From the NCBI GenBank assembly GCA_964422155.1, contig CAYQZZ010000018.1:1-36013 (forward strand): a DNA stretch of 36,013 bases, given 5' to 3'. The translations under genes and the position numbers were made by a program. The notes beneath the pieces were generated by a model, which saw nothing but the letters and a program-made list of their open reading frames with translations, made no database searches and was not told the DNA's origin. Positions within the stretch are counted from its first letter, which is position 1, and every line of letters begins with the position of its first letter. Origin of the DNA: JBGPRB01 sp964422155 (GTDB lineage Bacteria; Chloroflexota; Dehalococcoidia; Dehalococcoidales; RBG-16-60-22). Of the stretch, positions 8,700 through 18,152 are shown piece after piece.

Positions 8700-8721
8700 A
8701 CAAAAAGAAATCATTTTTTAT

Positions 8722-8819
8722 TGTCATTCCAGCGAAAGCTGGAATCCAGCGGGGTGGTAAAAGTGGGATGGATTCTGGCCGGAGTCTACCCCGTACACCG
8801 ATACGGGGCCAGAATGACA
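8722..8819. repeat. Palindromic intergenic repeat, family C copy 1
   Basis: An about 98-bp element beginning TGTCATTCCAGC and ending CCAGAATGACA. It contains the hairpins CCAGCGAAAGCTGG and CCCCGTACACCGATACGGGG. Matching modules occur at 9535-9665, so the two copies bracket the gene at 8846-9520. Confidence 0.78.
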
Positions 8820-8845
8820 GAATGAAACAAAGAGAGGTATCTTAT

Positions 8846-9520
8846 ATGTTTAAAGTCAAAGGTAAACTGATTGGATTCATGAACGATGTTGAAAAATTCC
8901 CCTGCCACTTTGATTACCATATCGGCGAGGAGTTCACCTATGACGGCGAGAGAATCGAAGGGAGAATCTGCCCGGGCGTTCTCCTCACCATGGTTCCCGT
9001 TGTCTGGCATACCTTCTTTGCCGCCGGACACCCCTACGAACGTATTCTATTTAAATACGCCGGCCTGGATGCCAAAGACCCTTCGATGAAGGTATATGAC
9101 GGTATCGGCTTCAGGCCATTGAAAGAGGCGCCGGCAGGCTCGGGTGGCAAATCGGCGGTCGTCGTTACTACACGACGTCCGGCTGGCCTTGTAGCAGGCT
9201 CAGGCTTCGGCTGCGCCGACTGCCGGACTTCCGCCTATTTCTCCGTCGAGGCGGTGGACATCGCCAGCGGCGGCTATACCCTCCCTTATTACAAAAGGGA
9301 GATGAGCATACTGGAAAAGGTCAAGAAAAATCCTGGCATGACTGTGGATGAAATCTTGAAAAAATTTACCGATTTCGAGAGAGATGAAATTCATCCCCCG
9401 CTTTACAACGTCATTGTGCAGCTGATGCTGGACGAGCTTGCCGAGGTGGGCTATATTGAGTTACGTGACGGAAAGGCTTACCCCAAGAAATCCTCTGGTA
9501 GGAAATCAATAAAAAAGTAG
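8846..9520 (+). CDS. Putative TIGR04076-like protein with C-terminal winged helix
   Basis: A 224-residue protein. I chose ATG 8846, with AGAGAGGT seven bases upstream; the open frame extends back into repeat C1 but has no ribosome site there. Residues 1-90 carry FDYHIGEEFTYDGERIEGRICPG, which resembles the small TIGR04076 family (unknown function) only in outline. Residues about 155-215 look like a winged-helix module (ILEKVKKNPGMTVDEILKKF ... MLDELAEVGYIELRDGKAYP). A cysteine pair CADC lies between. A sensor-plus-DNA-binding layout is possible but not shown. Flanked on both sides by family C repeats. Confidence 0.5.
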   Translation: MFKVKGKLIGFMNDVEKFPCHFDYHIGEEFTYDGERIEGRICPGVLLTMVPVVWHTFFAAGHPYERILFKYAGLDAKDPSMKVYDGIGFRPLKEAPAGSGGKSAVVVTTRRPAGLVAGSGFGCADCRTSAYFSVEAVDIASGGYTLPYYKREMSILEKVKKNPGMTVDEILKKFTDFERDEIHPPLYNVIVQLMLDELAEVGYIELRDGKAYPKKSSGRKSIKK

Positions 9521-9534
9521 AGAGTAATTAAAAA

Positions 9535-9665
9535 TGTCATTCTGGCGCAGGCCAGAATCCATCCCCCTTTCCCCGCCTTCTGGATTCCAGCTTTCGCTGG
9601 AATGACAATTGAGTATACTGGATTCCCGCTGCAGTTTACCCCGATTTATCGGGGCGGGAATGACA
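9535..9665. repeat. Composite palindromic repeat, family C copy 2
   Basis: Two joined palindromic units. The first runs from TGTCATTCTGGC (9535) to CCAGCTTTCGCTGGAATGAC (ending 9606). The second is a half-unit reading GGATTCCCGC ... CCCCGATTTATCGGGGCGGG and ending AATGAC. It shares its arms with 8722-8819. It fills most of the 236-bp gap before the AOR gene. Confidence 0.75.
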
Positions 9666-9756
9666 CCAAATTATTGCCAAACAATCTCACCCCCCGCATT
9701 TGGCAACACAGGGCTTCCCCTGATAAACTATAGTTATTTGTTAAGGAGGTATTTTT

Positions 9757-11667
9757 ATGAACGGTTGGATGGGTAAAATTTTACATGTCGACCTGAGCTG
9801 TTTTAAAATAAGTGAAATTCCGACACAGCCATACGCTGAGAAATACCTGGGAGGGCGCGGTCTCGCTTCCCGGCTCTACTGGGAAAAGGTAACGCCTGAT
9901 GTTAAAGCCTTCGACCCGGCGAATCGGCTCATTTTTATGACCGGGCCGCTTCTGGCTACCGGCGCTCAGGGAGCCGCCAGAATGTCCGTTTCCGGCAAGT
10001 CACCCATGGCTTACCCGGAAGGATACTGCTACGGCAGCATGGGAGGATTTTTCCCCGCCGAATTGAAGAAAGCGGGATGGGACGGCATCGTCATCGATGG
10101 ATGCGCTTCCAGGCCTGTATATCTGTTGATAAACAACGGCGAGGCTGAGCTTCGGGACGCTTCGACACTGTGGGGGAAAGGCGCTTACGAGGTAGAAGAA
10201 ATGCTCCAGCAGGCCCACGGCGATAAGATACGCTTTGCCACCACCGGCATCGCCGGCGAAAACCTGGTCAGGACGGCGGTTCTTTTCGGCTCCCAGCTGG
10301 CCGCGGTTACCGCTGGTTTCGGCGCCGTTATGGCCTCCAAGAAGCTCAAGGCTATCGCCGTCAGAGGTACGGGAAGTCCTACCGTAGCCGACCCGCCCCG
10401 ACTCAAGGAGCTCAACCGCTACACCCTTCAGATTAAAAAGACCGTCAGCCTGGCTGTCACCCCCAGGTTAGGCATGACCAATCATGGCCATGTCCTGGAG
10501 CCATTGGGGCAAAGACACTGCTATCAATGCGGACTGTATTGCTCCAAGTACATCTACCGTTTCGGCAACGACTCCAAACTTCAAGACCTCCGCGGCTGTC
10601 AGGCTATGGAGTATTACCTGCCGTGGATTTTTGGCCATGAAGATGAACCTATTAAAACCGTGTTCGATGCTCCTACCCTGGCTAACGACTATTCTATTGA
10701 TACCTTCGAACTCCAGAGTATGGTTGATTGGCTTTACGCCTGTAATAAATCCGGCGCCCTTACCGAGGCTGAAACCGGCCTGCCGCTATCTAAAATAGGC
10801 ACCCGGGAGTTCCTGGAAAAGCTGCTGTATTCTATAGCTCATCGGGAGGGGTTCGGGGATATTCTGGCCGAGGGTATGGTGAGGGTCCGCGATAAGGTAT
10901 CGGAAAAGGCGCGCGCCAAGTTCACCCATAATATAGCTCCCATCGGCTCGCATGACGGCATCCCGCCCCGGGCTTACCTGGCCCACGCGCTGCTCTATCC
11001 TTTCGAAAACAGGATGCATCCTATCACCGTCCATGAAATGGGCTACGCCCGCATGCCGTGGACTATGAACCAAGCCGACCCGAAATCGTCTCCTGTTACT
11101 CCGGAATCATATTTGAAGATAGCCCGGGCTTTCTGGGGCAGCGAGGCTGCCGCCGACCAGACTACCTACGAAGGAAAAGCTATGGCTGCCAGGAATATCC
11201 AGAACCGGGCCTATCTCAGGGACAGCCTGGGACTGTGCGACTACGTCTGGCCGATTACCTATTCTTTCAGCACTCCCGATGGTGTCGGCGACCCCGACCT
11301 GGAAGGAAAAATCTTTAACGCAGTGACCGGAATCCCTGCCGGGGAACTCGGACCTTTTGCGGAGCGTATCTTCAACATGCAGAGATTCATCAGGGTACGC
11401 GAGGGACACCGTGTGCCTCAGGATGATTTCCCGCCGGAGTTCAACTTTACCGAACCGTTTGTATTCGGCATTCACGGCGGTAAAATGGTTGTGCCGGGCC
11501 CCGGCGCCAGACCTGTGGATATGACCGGAAATATGCTCGACCGCGATAAATTTAAAGGGATGTTGAAGGAATACTATCAGCTGCGCGGCTGGGATGAGAA
11601 GACAGGACTTCCCAGGAAGAAAACACTGACCACTCTGGGTATGGACGACCTTGTCGGTGCTTTATAG
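9757..11667 (+). CDS. aor: Aldehyde:ferredoxin oxidoreductase (tungsten-pterin)
   Basis: A 636-residue full-length AOR-family enzyme oxidising aldehydes to acids with ferredoxin as acceptor, or reducing acids. The N-terminal AOR domain runs to about residue 200 (GGRGLASRLYWEKV; MSVSGKSPMAYPEG). The [4Fe-4S] ligands are CxxCxxxC at Cys255, Cys258 and Cys262, with a fourth cysteine at Cys494 (LGLCDYVW), matching the family layout. Strong ribosome site TTAAGGAGGT. In an organism running the Wood-Ljungdahl pathway it could interconvert acetate and acetaldehyde, or act on aromatic or branched aldehydes. Which AOR subfamily is not resolved by eye. Confidence 0.9.
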   Translation: MNGWMGKILHVDLSCFKISEIPTQPYAEKYLGGRGLASRLYWEKVTPDVKAFDPANRLIFMTGPLLATGAQGAARMSVSGKSPMAYPEGYCYGSMGGFFPAELKKAGWDGIVIDGCASRPVYLLINNGEAELRDASTLWGKGAYEVEEMLQQAHGDKIRFATTGIAGENLVRTAVLFGSQLAAVTAGFGAVMASKKLKAIAVRGTGSPTVADPPRLKELNRYTLQIKKTVSLAVTPRLGMTNHGHVLEPLGQRHCYQCGLYCSKYIYRFGNDSKLQDLRGCQAMEYYLPWIFGHEDEPIKTVFDAPTLANDYSIDTFELQSMVDWLYACNKSGALTEAETGLPLSKIGTREFLEKLLYSIAHREGFGDILAEGMVRVRDKVSEKARAKFTHNIAPIGSHDGIPPRAYLAHALLYPFENRMHPITVHEMGYARMPWTMNQADPKSSPVTPESYLKIARAFWGSEAAADQTTYEGKAMAARNIQNRAYLRDSLGLCDYVWPITYSFSTPDGVGDPDLEGKIFNAVTGIPAGELGPFAERIFNMQRFIRVREGHRVPQDDFPPEFNFTEPFVFGIHGGKMVVPGPGARPVDMTGNMLDRDKFKGMLKEYYQLRGWDEKTGLPRKKTLTTLGMDDLVGAL

Positions 11668-11791
11668 CGCCGGAATACCTTTATGAGAGCATAAGTCCTG
11701 TTAGTATTCGTTCGATAACTTAATCTTATCCCTGGCTAACGGAGTTTACTGCGGAAGAATATGGATATCGCTTGAAAAGGAGGAGAATGTC

Positions 11792-12640
11792 ATGACGCTT
11801 GAAACAAAGGTTTTGCTGGAAGGTCTGGCGTTTGGGGAATGCCCGCGCTGGCACGATGGTAAACTCTGGTTCTCCGACATGTATGCCCATCAGGTGATGA
11901 CTGTAAGACTTGGTGGCAAGACTGAGAAAATTGTGGAAGTGCCGGGCACCCCTGCTGGACTGGGGTGGCTTCCCGACGGGCGATTGCTGGTGGTTTCCAT
12001 GACTGACAGGCGGCTTTTACGACTTGACCCCGGTGGTCTCACCGAAGTCGCTGATTTAAGCGGACTGGCATCCGGTATTTGCAACGACATGGTGGTGGAT
12101 AAGCACGGGCGGGCCTATGTCGGGCATACTGGGTTTGATTTTTACGCGAAACAGCCATTTACACCGGCGGAGATAATAATGGTCACACCTGACGGAGATA
12201 GTCGTGTCGTGGCTGATGAAATGCTTTTTCCGAACGGCTCTGTCATAACACCGGACGGACATATACTGATAGTCGCCGAATCTCGAGGCTCACGTCTTAC
12301 TGTCTTTAGTATCGGGCCTGATGGCTCTCTATCAGGACGGCGGGTCTGGGCTAATCTCGGGAGTGACGTTCATCCCGATGGTATCTGTCTCGACGCTGAG
12401 GGCGCCGTCTGGCTTGCGAATCCAGGTAGGAATGAGGTTATTCGCGTCCGGGAAGTTGGCGAGGTTACCCACCGTGTAAAAGTTTCGACCCAGGCTTTCG
12501 CCTGCATGCTCGGCGGACCGGACCGACGCACGCTCTTTATCCTTACCGCCGAAACATTCGACCCTGATGAGGCCAGGGCTAAAGCCAGCGGCCGTATTGA
12601 GACGGTAAGGGTAGAAGTCCCGGGCGCGGGTCTTCCCTGA
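11792..12640 (+). CDS. SMP-30/gluconolactonase/LRE-family protein
   Basis: A 282-residue six-bladed beta-propeller of the SMP-30 family. Seen are the opening LAFGECPRWHDGKLWFSDM with the metal-ligand Glu, the NDMVVDKHGRAYVGHTGF motif, FPNGSVITPDGHILIVAES and HPDGICLDAEGAVWLANP. These provide the usual Glu/Asn/Asn/Asp divalent-metal site. Members hydrolyse sugar lactones or other cyclic esters. Ribosome site AAAGGAGGAG. It follows the AOR gene after 124 bp with no obvious terminator, and precedes the flavoprotein gene by 70 bp. Confidence 0.85.
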   Translation: MTLETKVLLEGLAFGECPRWHDGKLWFSDMYAHQVMTVRLGGKTEKIVEVPGTPAGLGWLPDGRLLVVSMTDRRLLRLDPGGLTEVADLSGLASGICNDMVVDKHGRAYVGHTGFDFYAKQPFTPAEIIMVTPDGDSRVVADEMLFPNGSVITPDGHILIVAESRGSRLTVFSIGPDGSLSGRRVWANLGSDVHPDGICLDAEGAVWLANPGRNEVIRVREVGEVTHRVKVSTQAFACMLGGPDRRTLFILTAETFDPDEARAKASGRIETVRVEVPGAGLP

Positions 12641-12710
12641 TTTCTTCGAAGCGGAGAACATACACGCAAATCGCCAGGATAATAAACCATGAATTAGGGG
12701 GATTAATTAT

Positions 12711-13628
12711 ATGTTTGACTGGGATGTCGTCATCATCGGCGGCGGGCCGGCGGGACTGACAGCCGGACTTTATTTATGCCGGGCTAACCGGCGGACGCTT
12801 CTCCTCGATAAAGATACCGCCGGCGGCTATATCAGGAATGTAGCATTGATAGAGAACTATCCCGGCTTTACCGATGGCGTCTCCGGCGCACAGCTGGCTT
12901 CTCAAATGGTAAGCCAGGCCACGAAGTATGGGCTTCAGATAGAAACCGCCGAGGTAACCGGCATCGAGCTTTTTTCCAGCACGCGGTATGTAGCCTGCTC
13001 CCGCGGACAGGGTTTTACCACCAATATCATCATCATTTCCGGCGGGTCCAAGAATAAAAAGCTGGGCGTCCCCGGCGAGGAGGAACTGGCGGGCAAAGGT
13101 GTCTTCGAATGTGCTTTCTGCGATGGCGGCCACTATGCCGGCAAGGTGGTGGCGGTGTGCGGCGGCGGGGATGCCGGCGTTGTCGAAGCTCTCTACATGG
13201 CGAAAATCGCGTCGAAGGTGATTCTCATCGAAGCTATGCCCGGGCTCACCGCCACCGCTGTCCTTCAAGATAGAGTTACCGCCAACCCGAAGATAGAAGT
13301 CCGCTGCGGCATGATGGTAGAGGCCATCACCGGGACGGATAAGGTTGAGGCTATAAAGCTGGCGGCGGGTGATAAGAAAGAGACACTGAAAGTGGATGGT
13401 GTCCTGGTGCATGTCGGCCTTGAGCCCAATACCGGCTACCTGGAGGGCATCGTGCCGCTGGACAAGCAGGGGCAGGTAATCGTTAACGAGAAAATGGAAA
13501 CTGAAGTACCTTATATCTTTGCCGCCGGCGATATCAGGAGTGGCTCTCCCCGGCAGGTGGTCACGGCGGTAGGGGACGGCGCCATCGCGGCGATTACGGC
13601 GCAGAGATTGTTACAGGAAGAGGAGTGA
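12711..13628 (+). CDS. Thioredoxin-reductase-like FAD/NAD(P)H disulfide oxidoreductase
   Basis: A 305-residue protein with the low-molecular-weight thioredoxin reductase layout. It has an FAD motif IIGGGPAGLTAGLY (residues 8-21), a redox pair C134-A-F-C137 in the NADPH domain, a second nucleotide motif CGGGDAGVVEALY, and the C-terminal FAD motif FAAGDIRSGSPRQ. It may reduce thioredoxin or serve a dedicated partner. No thioredoxin gene is adjacent, and the CAFC pair is less usual than CATC. It lies 3 bp before the esterase gene, so the two are probably co-transcribed. Confidence 0.85.
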   Translation: MFDWDVVIIGGGPAGLTAGLYLCRANRRTLLLDKDTAGGYIRNVALIENYPGFTDGVSGAQLASQMVSQATKYGLQIETAEVTGIELFSSTRYVACSRGQGFTTNIIIISGGSKNKKLGVPGEEELAGKGVFECAFCDGGHYAGKVVAVCGGGDAGVVEALYMAKIASKVILIEAMPGLTATAVLQDRVTANPKIEVRCGMMVEAITGTDKVEAIKLAAGDKKETLKVDGVLVHVGLEPNTGYLEGIVPLDKQGQVIVNEKMETEVPYIFAAGDIRSGSPRQVVTAVGDGAIAAITAQRLLQEEE

Positions 13629-13631
13629 TAC

Positions 13632-15164
13632 ATGAGTCAAAACGAGAAGACTATTGTTAAAACGGAATCAGGCAGGCTCCAGGGTAGCTTCGAGGATGAC
13701 CTGTATGTATTCAGGGGAATCCCGTATGCGGTTCCCCCTTTAGGAGACCAACGCTGGCTGCCTCCCGCACCAGTGAAACCCTGGAAAGGAGTGCGCCCGG
13801 CCCTTGCCTTCGGCCAGATTTCTATGCAGCCCCCGATGCCGGGAGGTATGATGACCGGGGGGAAGGTTGTAGAAGAACCTAAGGGTGAAGACTGCCTTTT
13901 TTTGAATGTCTGGACTCCCGGACTTGATGATACCCGCCGGCCGGTAATGGTATGGATTCACGGGGGTGGCTTTATCATGGGGTCGAGTTCGAGCCCCATG
14001 TCTGATGGAAAAATCCTGCCAAAACACGGTGATTTGGTGTTTGTTACCATCAATTATCGGCTTGGTCCGCTCGGTTTCCTGCGCTTGACGGAGGTGACGG
14101 GCGGTAAAATCCCCTCGACTGGCAACGAAGGAATCCTCGACCAGGTTGCCGCTCTCCGGTGGGTGCAGGACAATATCGCCTCCTTCGGCGGCGACCCCGC
14201 CAACGTTACCGTCTTCGGCGAATCAGCCGGGGGCATGAGCGTCGGGACATTGCTGGCGATGCCGAAAGCCCGGAGGCTGTTCCGGAAAGCCATTCTCCAG
14301 AGCGGCGCCAGCACTACGAGACCGGTAGACTATGCCATAAAGACTGCCGGGAGGTTTCTGGAGACCCTCGGTATCAAACCCAGTGACGTCAATGCCCTGC
14401 GTGCCTGCTCCCCCGAACAGTTGATTTCCGGGTTTTTTAAAATGACCTCCGGTTCTATCTGGTCTCTGAATAAAGGAGGGTGCATGGAACCGGTAGATGA
14501 CGGAGATATTCTGCCGGCACTCCCCCTCGAAGCCGCCCGACGCGGCGCCATCGGAAATGTAATTGTAATGGCCGGGTCCACGCTGGATGAAGCCAGGCTT
14601 TTCGAGATGATGATACCGAACGCGATAGCACTGGATGAAGACGGAATGGTAAATCGCTTGCGGGAATTTTTACCCCGGGAAAACATTCAGGATTTTATCA
14701 GGGTATACCATGACGCGCGAGTTAAGAGGGGTGCCGCGGTCAGCCCTGCTGATATCCTCTGGGATATCGAGACTGACCTTCAGTTCAGGATGCCGGCGGT
14801 CCGGCTTGTCGAGGCACAGTACCGTCACGGAGTCCCTGCCTATAATTACCTGTTTACCTGGGAGTCGCCGGTGCCCGGTCTGGGCGCCTGCCATGGTCTT
14901 GATGTCGGTTTCGTGTTCGGCAATTATGTCAAAGAATTCCACGGCTCGGGGCCGGCGGCAGAAAGATTGGCGATGAACATGCAGGATGCCTGGATAGCCT
15001 TCGCCCGCACCGGCAATCCGGGTTGTGAAAGCCTGGGGGACTGGCCGGTATACGGAAATAGCCGGAAAACGATGATATTGGGGAAAGAAAGCCGTGTGGA
15101 AGACGCTCCTTATGAAGAACGGCGACTTGCCTGGGACCCGATTCCCGACGATATGCTCGGATAA
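13632..15164 (+). CDS. Type-B carboxylesterase
   Basis: A 510-residue alpha/beta-hydrolase of the type-B carboxylesterase family. Seen are the N-terminal signature FRGIPYAVPPLGDQRW, the EDCLFLNVW motif, the oxyanion HGGGF loop, the nucleophile elbow GESAGG (Ser198), a probable acid Glu320 and catalytic His421 in CHGLDVGFVFG. No signal peptide is visible, so it is cytoplasmic. It hydrolyses carboxylic esters; substrate unknown. Together with the lactonase-like and SnoaL-like genes it suggests breakdown of an ester- or lactone-bearing compound. It converges on fdhA with a 48-bp gap and no clear terminator. Confidence 0.88.
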   Translation: MSQNEKTIVKTESGRLQGSFEDDLYVFRGIPYAVPPLGDQRWLPPAPVKPWKGVRPALAFGQISMQPPMPGGMMTGGKVVEEPKGEDCLFLNVWTPGLDDTRRPVMVWIHGGGFIMGSSSSPMSDGKILPKHGDLVFVTINYRLGPLGFLRLTEVTGGKIPSTGNEGILDQVAALRWVQDNIASFGGDPANVTVFGESAGGMSVGTLLAMPKARRLFRKAILQSGASTTRPVDYAIKTAGRFLETLGIKPSDVNALRACSPEQLISGFFKMTSGSIWSLNKGGCMEPVDDGDILPALPLEAARRGAIGNVIVMAGSTLDEARLFEMMIPNAIALDEDGMVNRLREFLPRENIQDFIRVYHDARVKRGAAVSPADILWDIETDLQFRMPAVRLVEAQYRHGVPAYNYLFTWESPVPGLGACHGLDVGFVFGNYVKEFHGSGPAAERLAMNMQDAWIAFARTGNPGCESLGDWPVYGNSRKTMILGKESRVEDAPYEERRLAWDPIPDDMLG

Positions 15165-15212
15165 TTAAAAAGTCCTGCGGTGAGATGTTGCGAAAATATT
15201 GCTATAGTCGCC

Positions 15213-17975
15213 CTATGCTGTCTTTACTGCTACCCGCCCCATTTTCTCCACCCTCACCGCAGCCACTTTAAGCTCCGGTATTTTCGCCACGGGGTCGAGG
15301 GCGGGATTGGTCAGCTCGTTGGTGGGGCTTTCGGCAAAGTGGAAGGTCATGGCAATTGTGCCCGCCGGAGATGAATCGGTAATCCTGGCTTTGGCTATCA
15401 CCCGGCCGCGCCGGGAAATTACCCGGACCATCTCGCCGTCATCTATGCCCAGGGCTGCGGCGTCACCGGGATTTATCGCCACCAGCTCTTCACCATGGAA
15501 GATATTAAGTCCCTTTACCTTACGTGTCATCGTGCCGGTATGATAGTGGAACAGGGAGCGGTCAGTCGTGAGTACCAGCGGATATTCATTGTCAGGCAGT
15601 TCCGCCGGCGGTCGGTAAGCCAGAGGCACGAAGTGCCCCTTGCCCCGCGAAAAGAGCGTGGTGTGGAGGATGGTTGTCCCCGGGTGTTCTTCGGTAGGGC
15701 AGGGCCACTGCAAGCTTTCTGTCTCTAGGCGGTTAAAGCTGATGCCTCCGTAGCTGGGTGTGACCATGGCAATCTCGTCCATAATCTGTGAGGGATGTTC
15801 GAAGTCGAAGCCTTCTGCCGCCATACGCCGGGCAATCTGGCAGATTATCCACCAGTCGGGTTTACTGTTGCCCACCGGTTCGATAGCCTTTCTGACCCTC
15901 TGCACCCGGCGTTCGGTGTTGGTGAAGGTGCCGTCTTTTTCGGCAAAGCTGGTGGCCGGCAGGACGACGTCGGCCAGTTGCGCGGTCTCCGAGAGGAAGA
16001 TATCCTGCACTACGAAGAATTCCAGTCTCCGCAGCGCCTCGCGGACATGGCTGGCATCAGGGTCGCTTAAAGAAGGGTTCTCGCCCATGAGGTAAATAGA
16101 TTTAATTTTTCCTTCGTAGGCGGCCGGGATAATCTCGGTGAGTGTCTTGCCGGGCTTGGGATTCAGGCTGCAACCCCAGGCAGTCTCGAATTTTTCTTTC
16201 ATTATCTGGTCGGCTACGGACTGGTAGCCGGAGTACACGTTGGGCAGGGCCCCCATGTCGCAGGCGCCCTGCACGTTGTTCTGTCCTCTTAGAGGATTGA
16301 CCCCGGAGCCGGGTTTGCCGATATTGCCGGTGAGCATGGCCAGGTTGGCGACCGCCATGACGTTATCCGTGCCATGAGTGTGTTGCGTGATGCCCATGGT
16401 GTAGAGGATTGTTGAAGGCTTATTGGTGGCATACATGCGGGCGGCCTCGGCTACTTTTGCTCCGTTTACGCCGGTAATGCTCTCCACCAGGCTCAGCGGG
16501 TAGTTCTTGAGCGAGTCCTTGAAGAAATCGTAGTTTTCACACCGCTCTTCGATGAATGCCGCGTCCATCAGCCTTTCGTCGACGATGATTTTCATCATCC
16601 CCATCAGCAGGACGACGTCAGTGCCGGCGCGGTGCTGCAGCCAGAGGGCGGCATCGCGCACCAGGCCGATTTCCAGTGGATTGGCGACGATGAGTTTGGT
16701 GCCCTGGCGGACGGCTTTGCGGACATTCATGCCGATTATAGGATGTGCCTCGGTGGTATTGGTGCCGATAGCCAGGATGCAGCGGGCATCGCCGATATCA
16801 TCGATGGAGTTCGTCATGGCTCCGCTGCCGAAGGTTGTGACCAGACCGGCCACCGTCGGGGCATGTCAGAGGCGGGCACAGTGGTCCACGTTGTTGGTTC
16901 CCAGCACCGCCCGGGCGAACTTCTGCATGACGTAGTTGTCCTCGTTGGTGCTCTTGGCCGAGGAAATTATCGCTACTTCATCTCCCTGATAGTGCCCCAG
17001 TTTGCTGGCGACCAAGGAGAGGGCTTCGTCCCAGGAGGCTTCTACCAGTCGGTTGTTCTTCCTGATAAGCGGCGTGGTCAGCCGGTCTTTATGGTTGACG
17101 AACTCGGCGATGCCGAAGCGGCCTTTAACGCAGAGACGCCCCTGGTTCACCGGTCCCTGCTCATCCCCGCGGACGCCGACGATTTTCTCGTCTCTGACGC
17201 CCAGGTACATCGAGCAGCCGACGCCGCAGTACGGACAGACGGTCTTGACTTCTCTTTCCGGTCGGATGGTTTCCTTGGGCATCATGGCGCCCACCGGGCA
17301 GCGTACCATGCACTCGCCGCAGGAGCGGCAAATCGAGTCCATCAGGGTTGTATCGCCGAAGGTGGCTACCTTCATGTTATAGCCTCGGTAGGCCATATCA
17401 ATGGCGCCGACGCCGGTTATCTCCTGGCAGGCGCGCACGCAGCGGGCGCAGAGAATGCACCTGTTGCGGTCGAGGTCGAAGAAGGGGTTGCTGTTGTCGA
17501 CGGTACGGGGTGTCGTGTCCCGGGGTATGCTGAGCTTATGGACGCCCAGGTAATCGACGACCTGCTGGAGTTCACAGTTTTCGTTGGCCGGGCAGACAAC
17601 ACAGCGGTCGGTAACGGCGACATGCCGCAGGCACACGTCGTAAGGACCGCAGCGCTCCCGGCGGTGGCAATCGAGGCAGTCGCAGGGATGGGTGCTGAGT
17701 ATCAGTTCCAGCGCGGTGCGCCTCACTTCATTAATCGCGGGAGATTCCGTGGTCACTTTCATACCGTCGGTGGCGGGTGTGGTGCAGGCGGTAGGCAGTC
17801 CGCGCGTCTTTTCGATTTCTACCACGCAGAGACGACAGCCCCCGTACGGTTCGAGGTCGGGATAGTGGCAGAGGGTGGGTACGTAAATTTCCGCCGACCG
17901 CGCCGCCTCGAGCACCGTCATCCCTGTGGTAGCCCTGACTTCCTGCCCGTTAATGGTTAGAGTAATATTGTCCAT
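15213..17975 (-). CDS. fdhA: Selenocysteine formate dehydrogenase, catalytic subunit (UGA read-through)
   Basis: 920 residues when the in-frame TGA at 16868-16866 is read as selenocysteine 370, in the context DHCARL-U-HAPTVAGL, the formate dehydrogenase active-site signature. Domains: NuoG-like [2Fe-2S] (Cys36, 47, 50, 64), a Cys/His cluster (about 98-134), a two-cluster ferredoxin (173-226), the molybdopterin-enzyme [4Fe-4S] site (Cys247, 250, 254, 282), the bis-MGD catalytic domain and the C-terminal MGD-binding domain (about 790-920). It reduces CO2 to formate or the reverse. Upstream NuoF/NuoE-like genes indicate NAD(P)-linked, possibly bifurcating, electron flow. The ATG at 17975 has no Shine-Dalgarno and is preceded by a heptamer repeat. 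Confidence 0.93.
16837..16868 (-). promoter_or_regulatory. Selenocysteine UGA codon and bacterial SECIS-like hairpin
   Basis: The UGA codon is at 16868-16866. Twelve bases further along the message the hairpin GUGGCC-GGUCU-GGUCAC (16853-16837) forms a 6-bp stem with one G-U pair and the loop GGUCU. From memory, the E. coli fdhF SECIS also presents GGUCU as its loop at the same distance from UGA. The frame stays open on both sides and codes for the expected protein. SelA, SelB and tRNA-Sec would be needed from elsewhere in the genome. Confidence 0.88.
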
Positions 17976-17977
17976 GG

Positions 17978-18026
17978 TAGTTATCAGTTTACAGTAAACA
18001 GTTTACAGTTATCAGTTGTCAGTTTA
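17978..18026. repeat. Tandem heptanucleotide repeat in the fdhA leader
   Basis: Seven back-to-back 7-mers on the plus strand: TAGTTAT, CAGTTTA, CAGTAAA, CAGTTTA, CAGTTAT, CAGTTGT, CAGTTTA (consensus CAGTTTA). The array starts 2 bases upstream of the fdhA ATG and abuts repeat D2 at 18028. On the message it reads as repeated TAAACTG and replaces the place where a ribosome site would be. Confidence 0.85.
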
Positions 18027-18027
18027 C

Positions 18028-18148
18028 GAGGTCATTCAGAAACCGCTCATGGTGAGCCTGTCGAACCATAACGGTGTTCTTACCTTGCCCTTCGACAAGC
18101 TCAGGGTGAGCGAAGGATTGAAAATGTATCTCGTTGCTAAATAACCCC
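18028..18148. repeat. Palindromic intergenic repeat, family D copy 2 (121 bp, inverted)
   Basis: The reverse complement of this stretch matches D1 (5351-5471) across its length, with the same 121-bp size. Left arm GAGGTCATTCAG, right arm TGCTAAATAACCCC, and nested arms ACCGCTCATGGTGAGCCTGT / ACAAGCTCAGGGTGAGCG. It is followed directly by a family E element, together filling the 324-bp gap between nuoF-like and fdhA. Confidence 0.85.
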
Positions 18149-18152
18149 AGCT

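Noticed and set aside
8768..8845. Extension of the TIGR04076-like gene 26 codons upstream
   Set aside because: The extension runs through repeat C1 and has no ribosome site, whereas ATG 8846 has one at normal spacing.
8722..9665. Repeated hairpins taken as a CRISPR array
   Set aside because: Copies are imperfect palindromes of unequal length separated by a gene; there are no regular spacers and no cas genes.
16866..16868. TGA in fdhA read as a nonsense mutation or pseudogene
   Set aside because: The frame stays open for about 550 codons beyond it, the active-site context is exact and a SECIS-like hairpin follows, so selenocysteine is far more likely.
16632..17960. A 442-codon open frame antisense to fdhA
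   Set aside because: It is opposite a gene with complete domain structure and intact ligands; no independent support.
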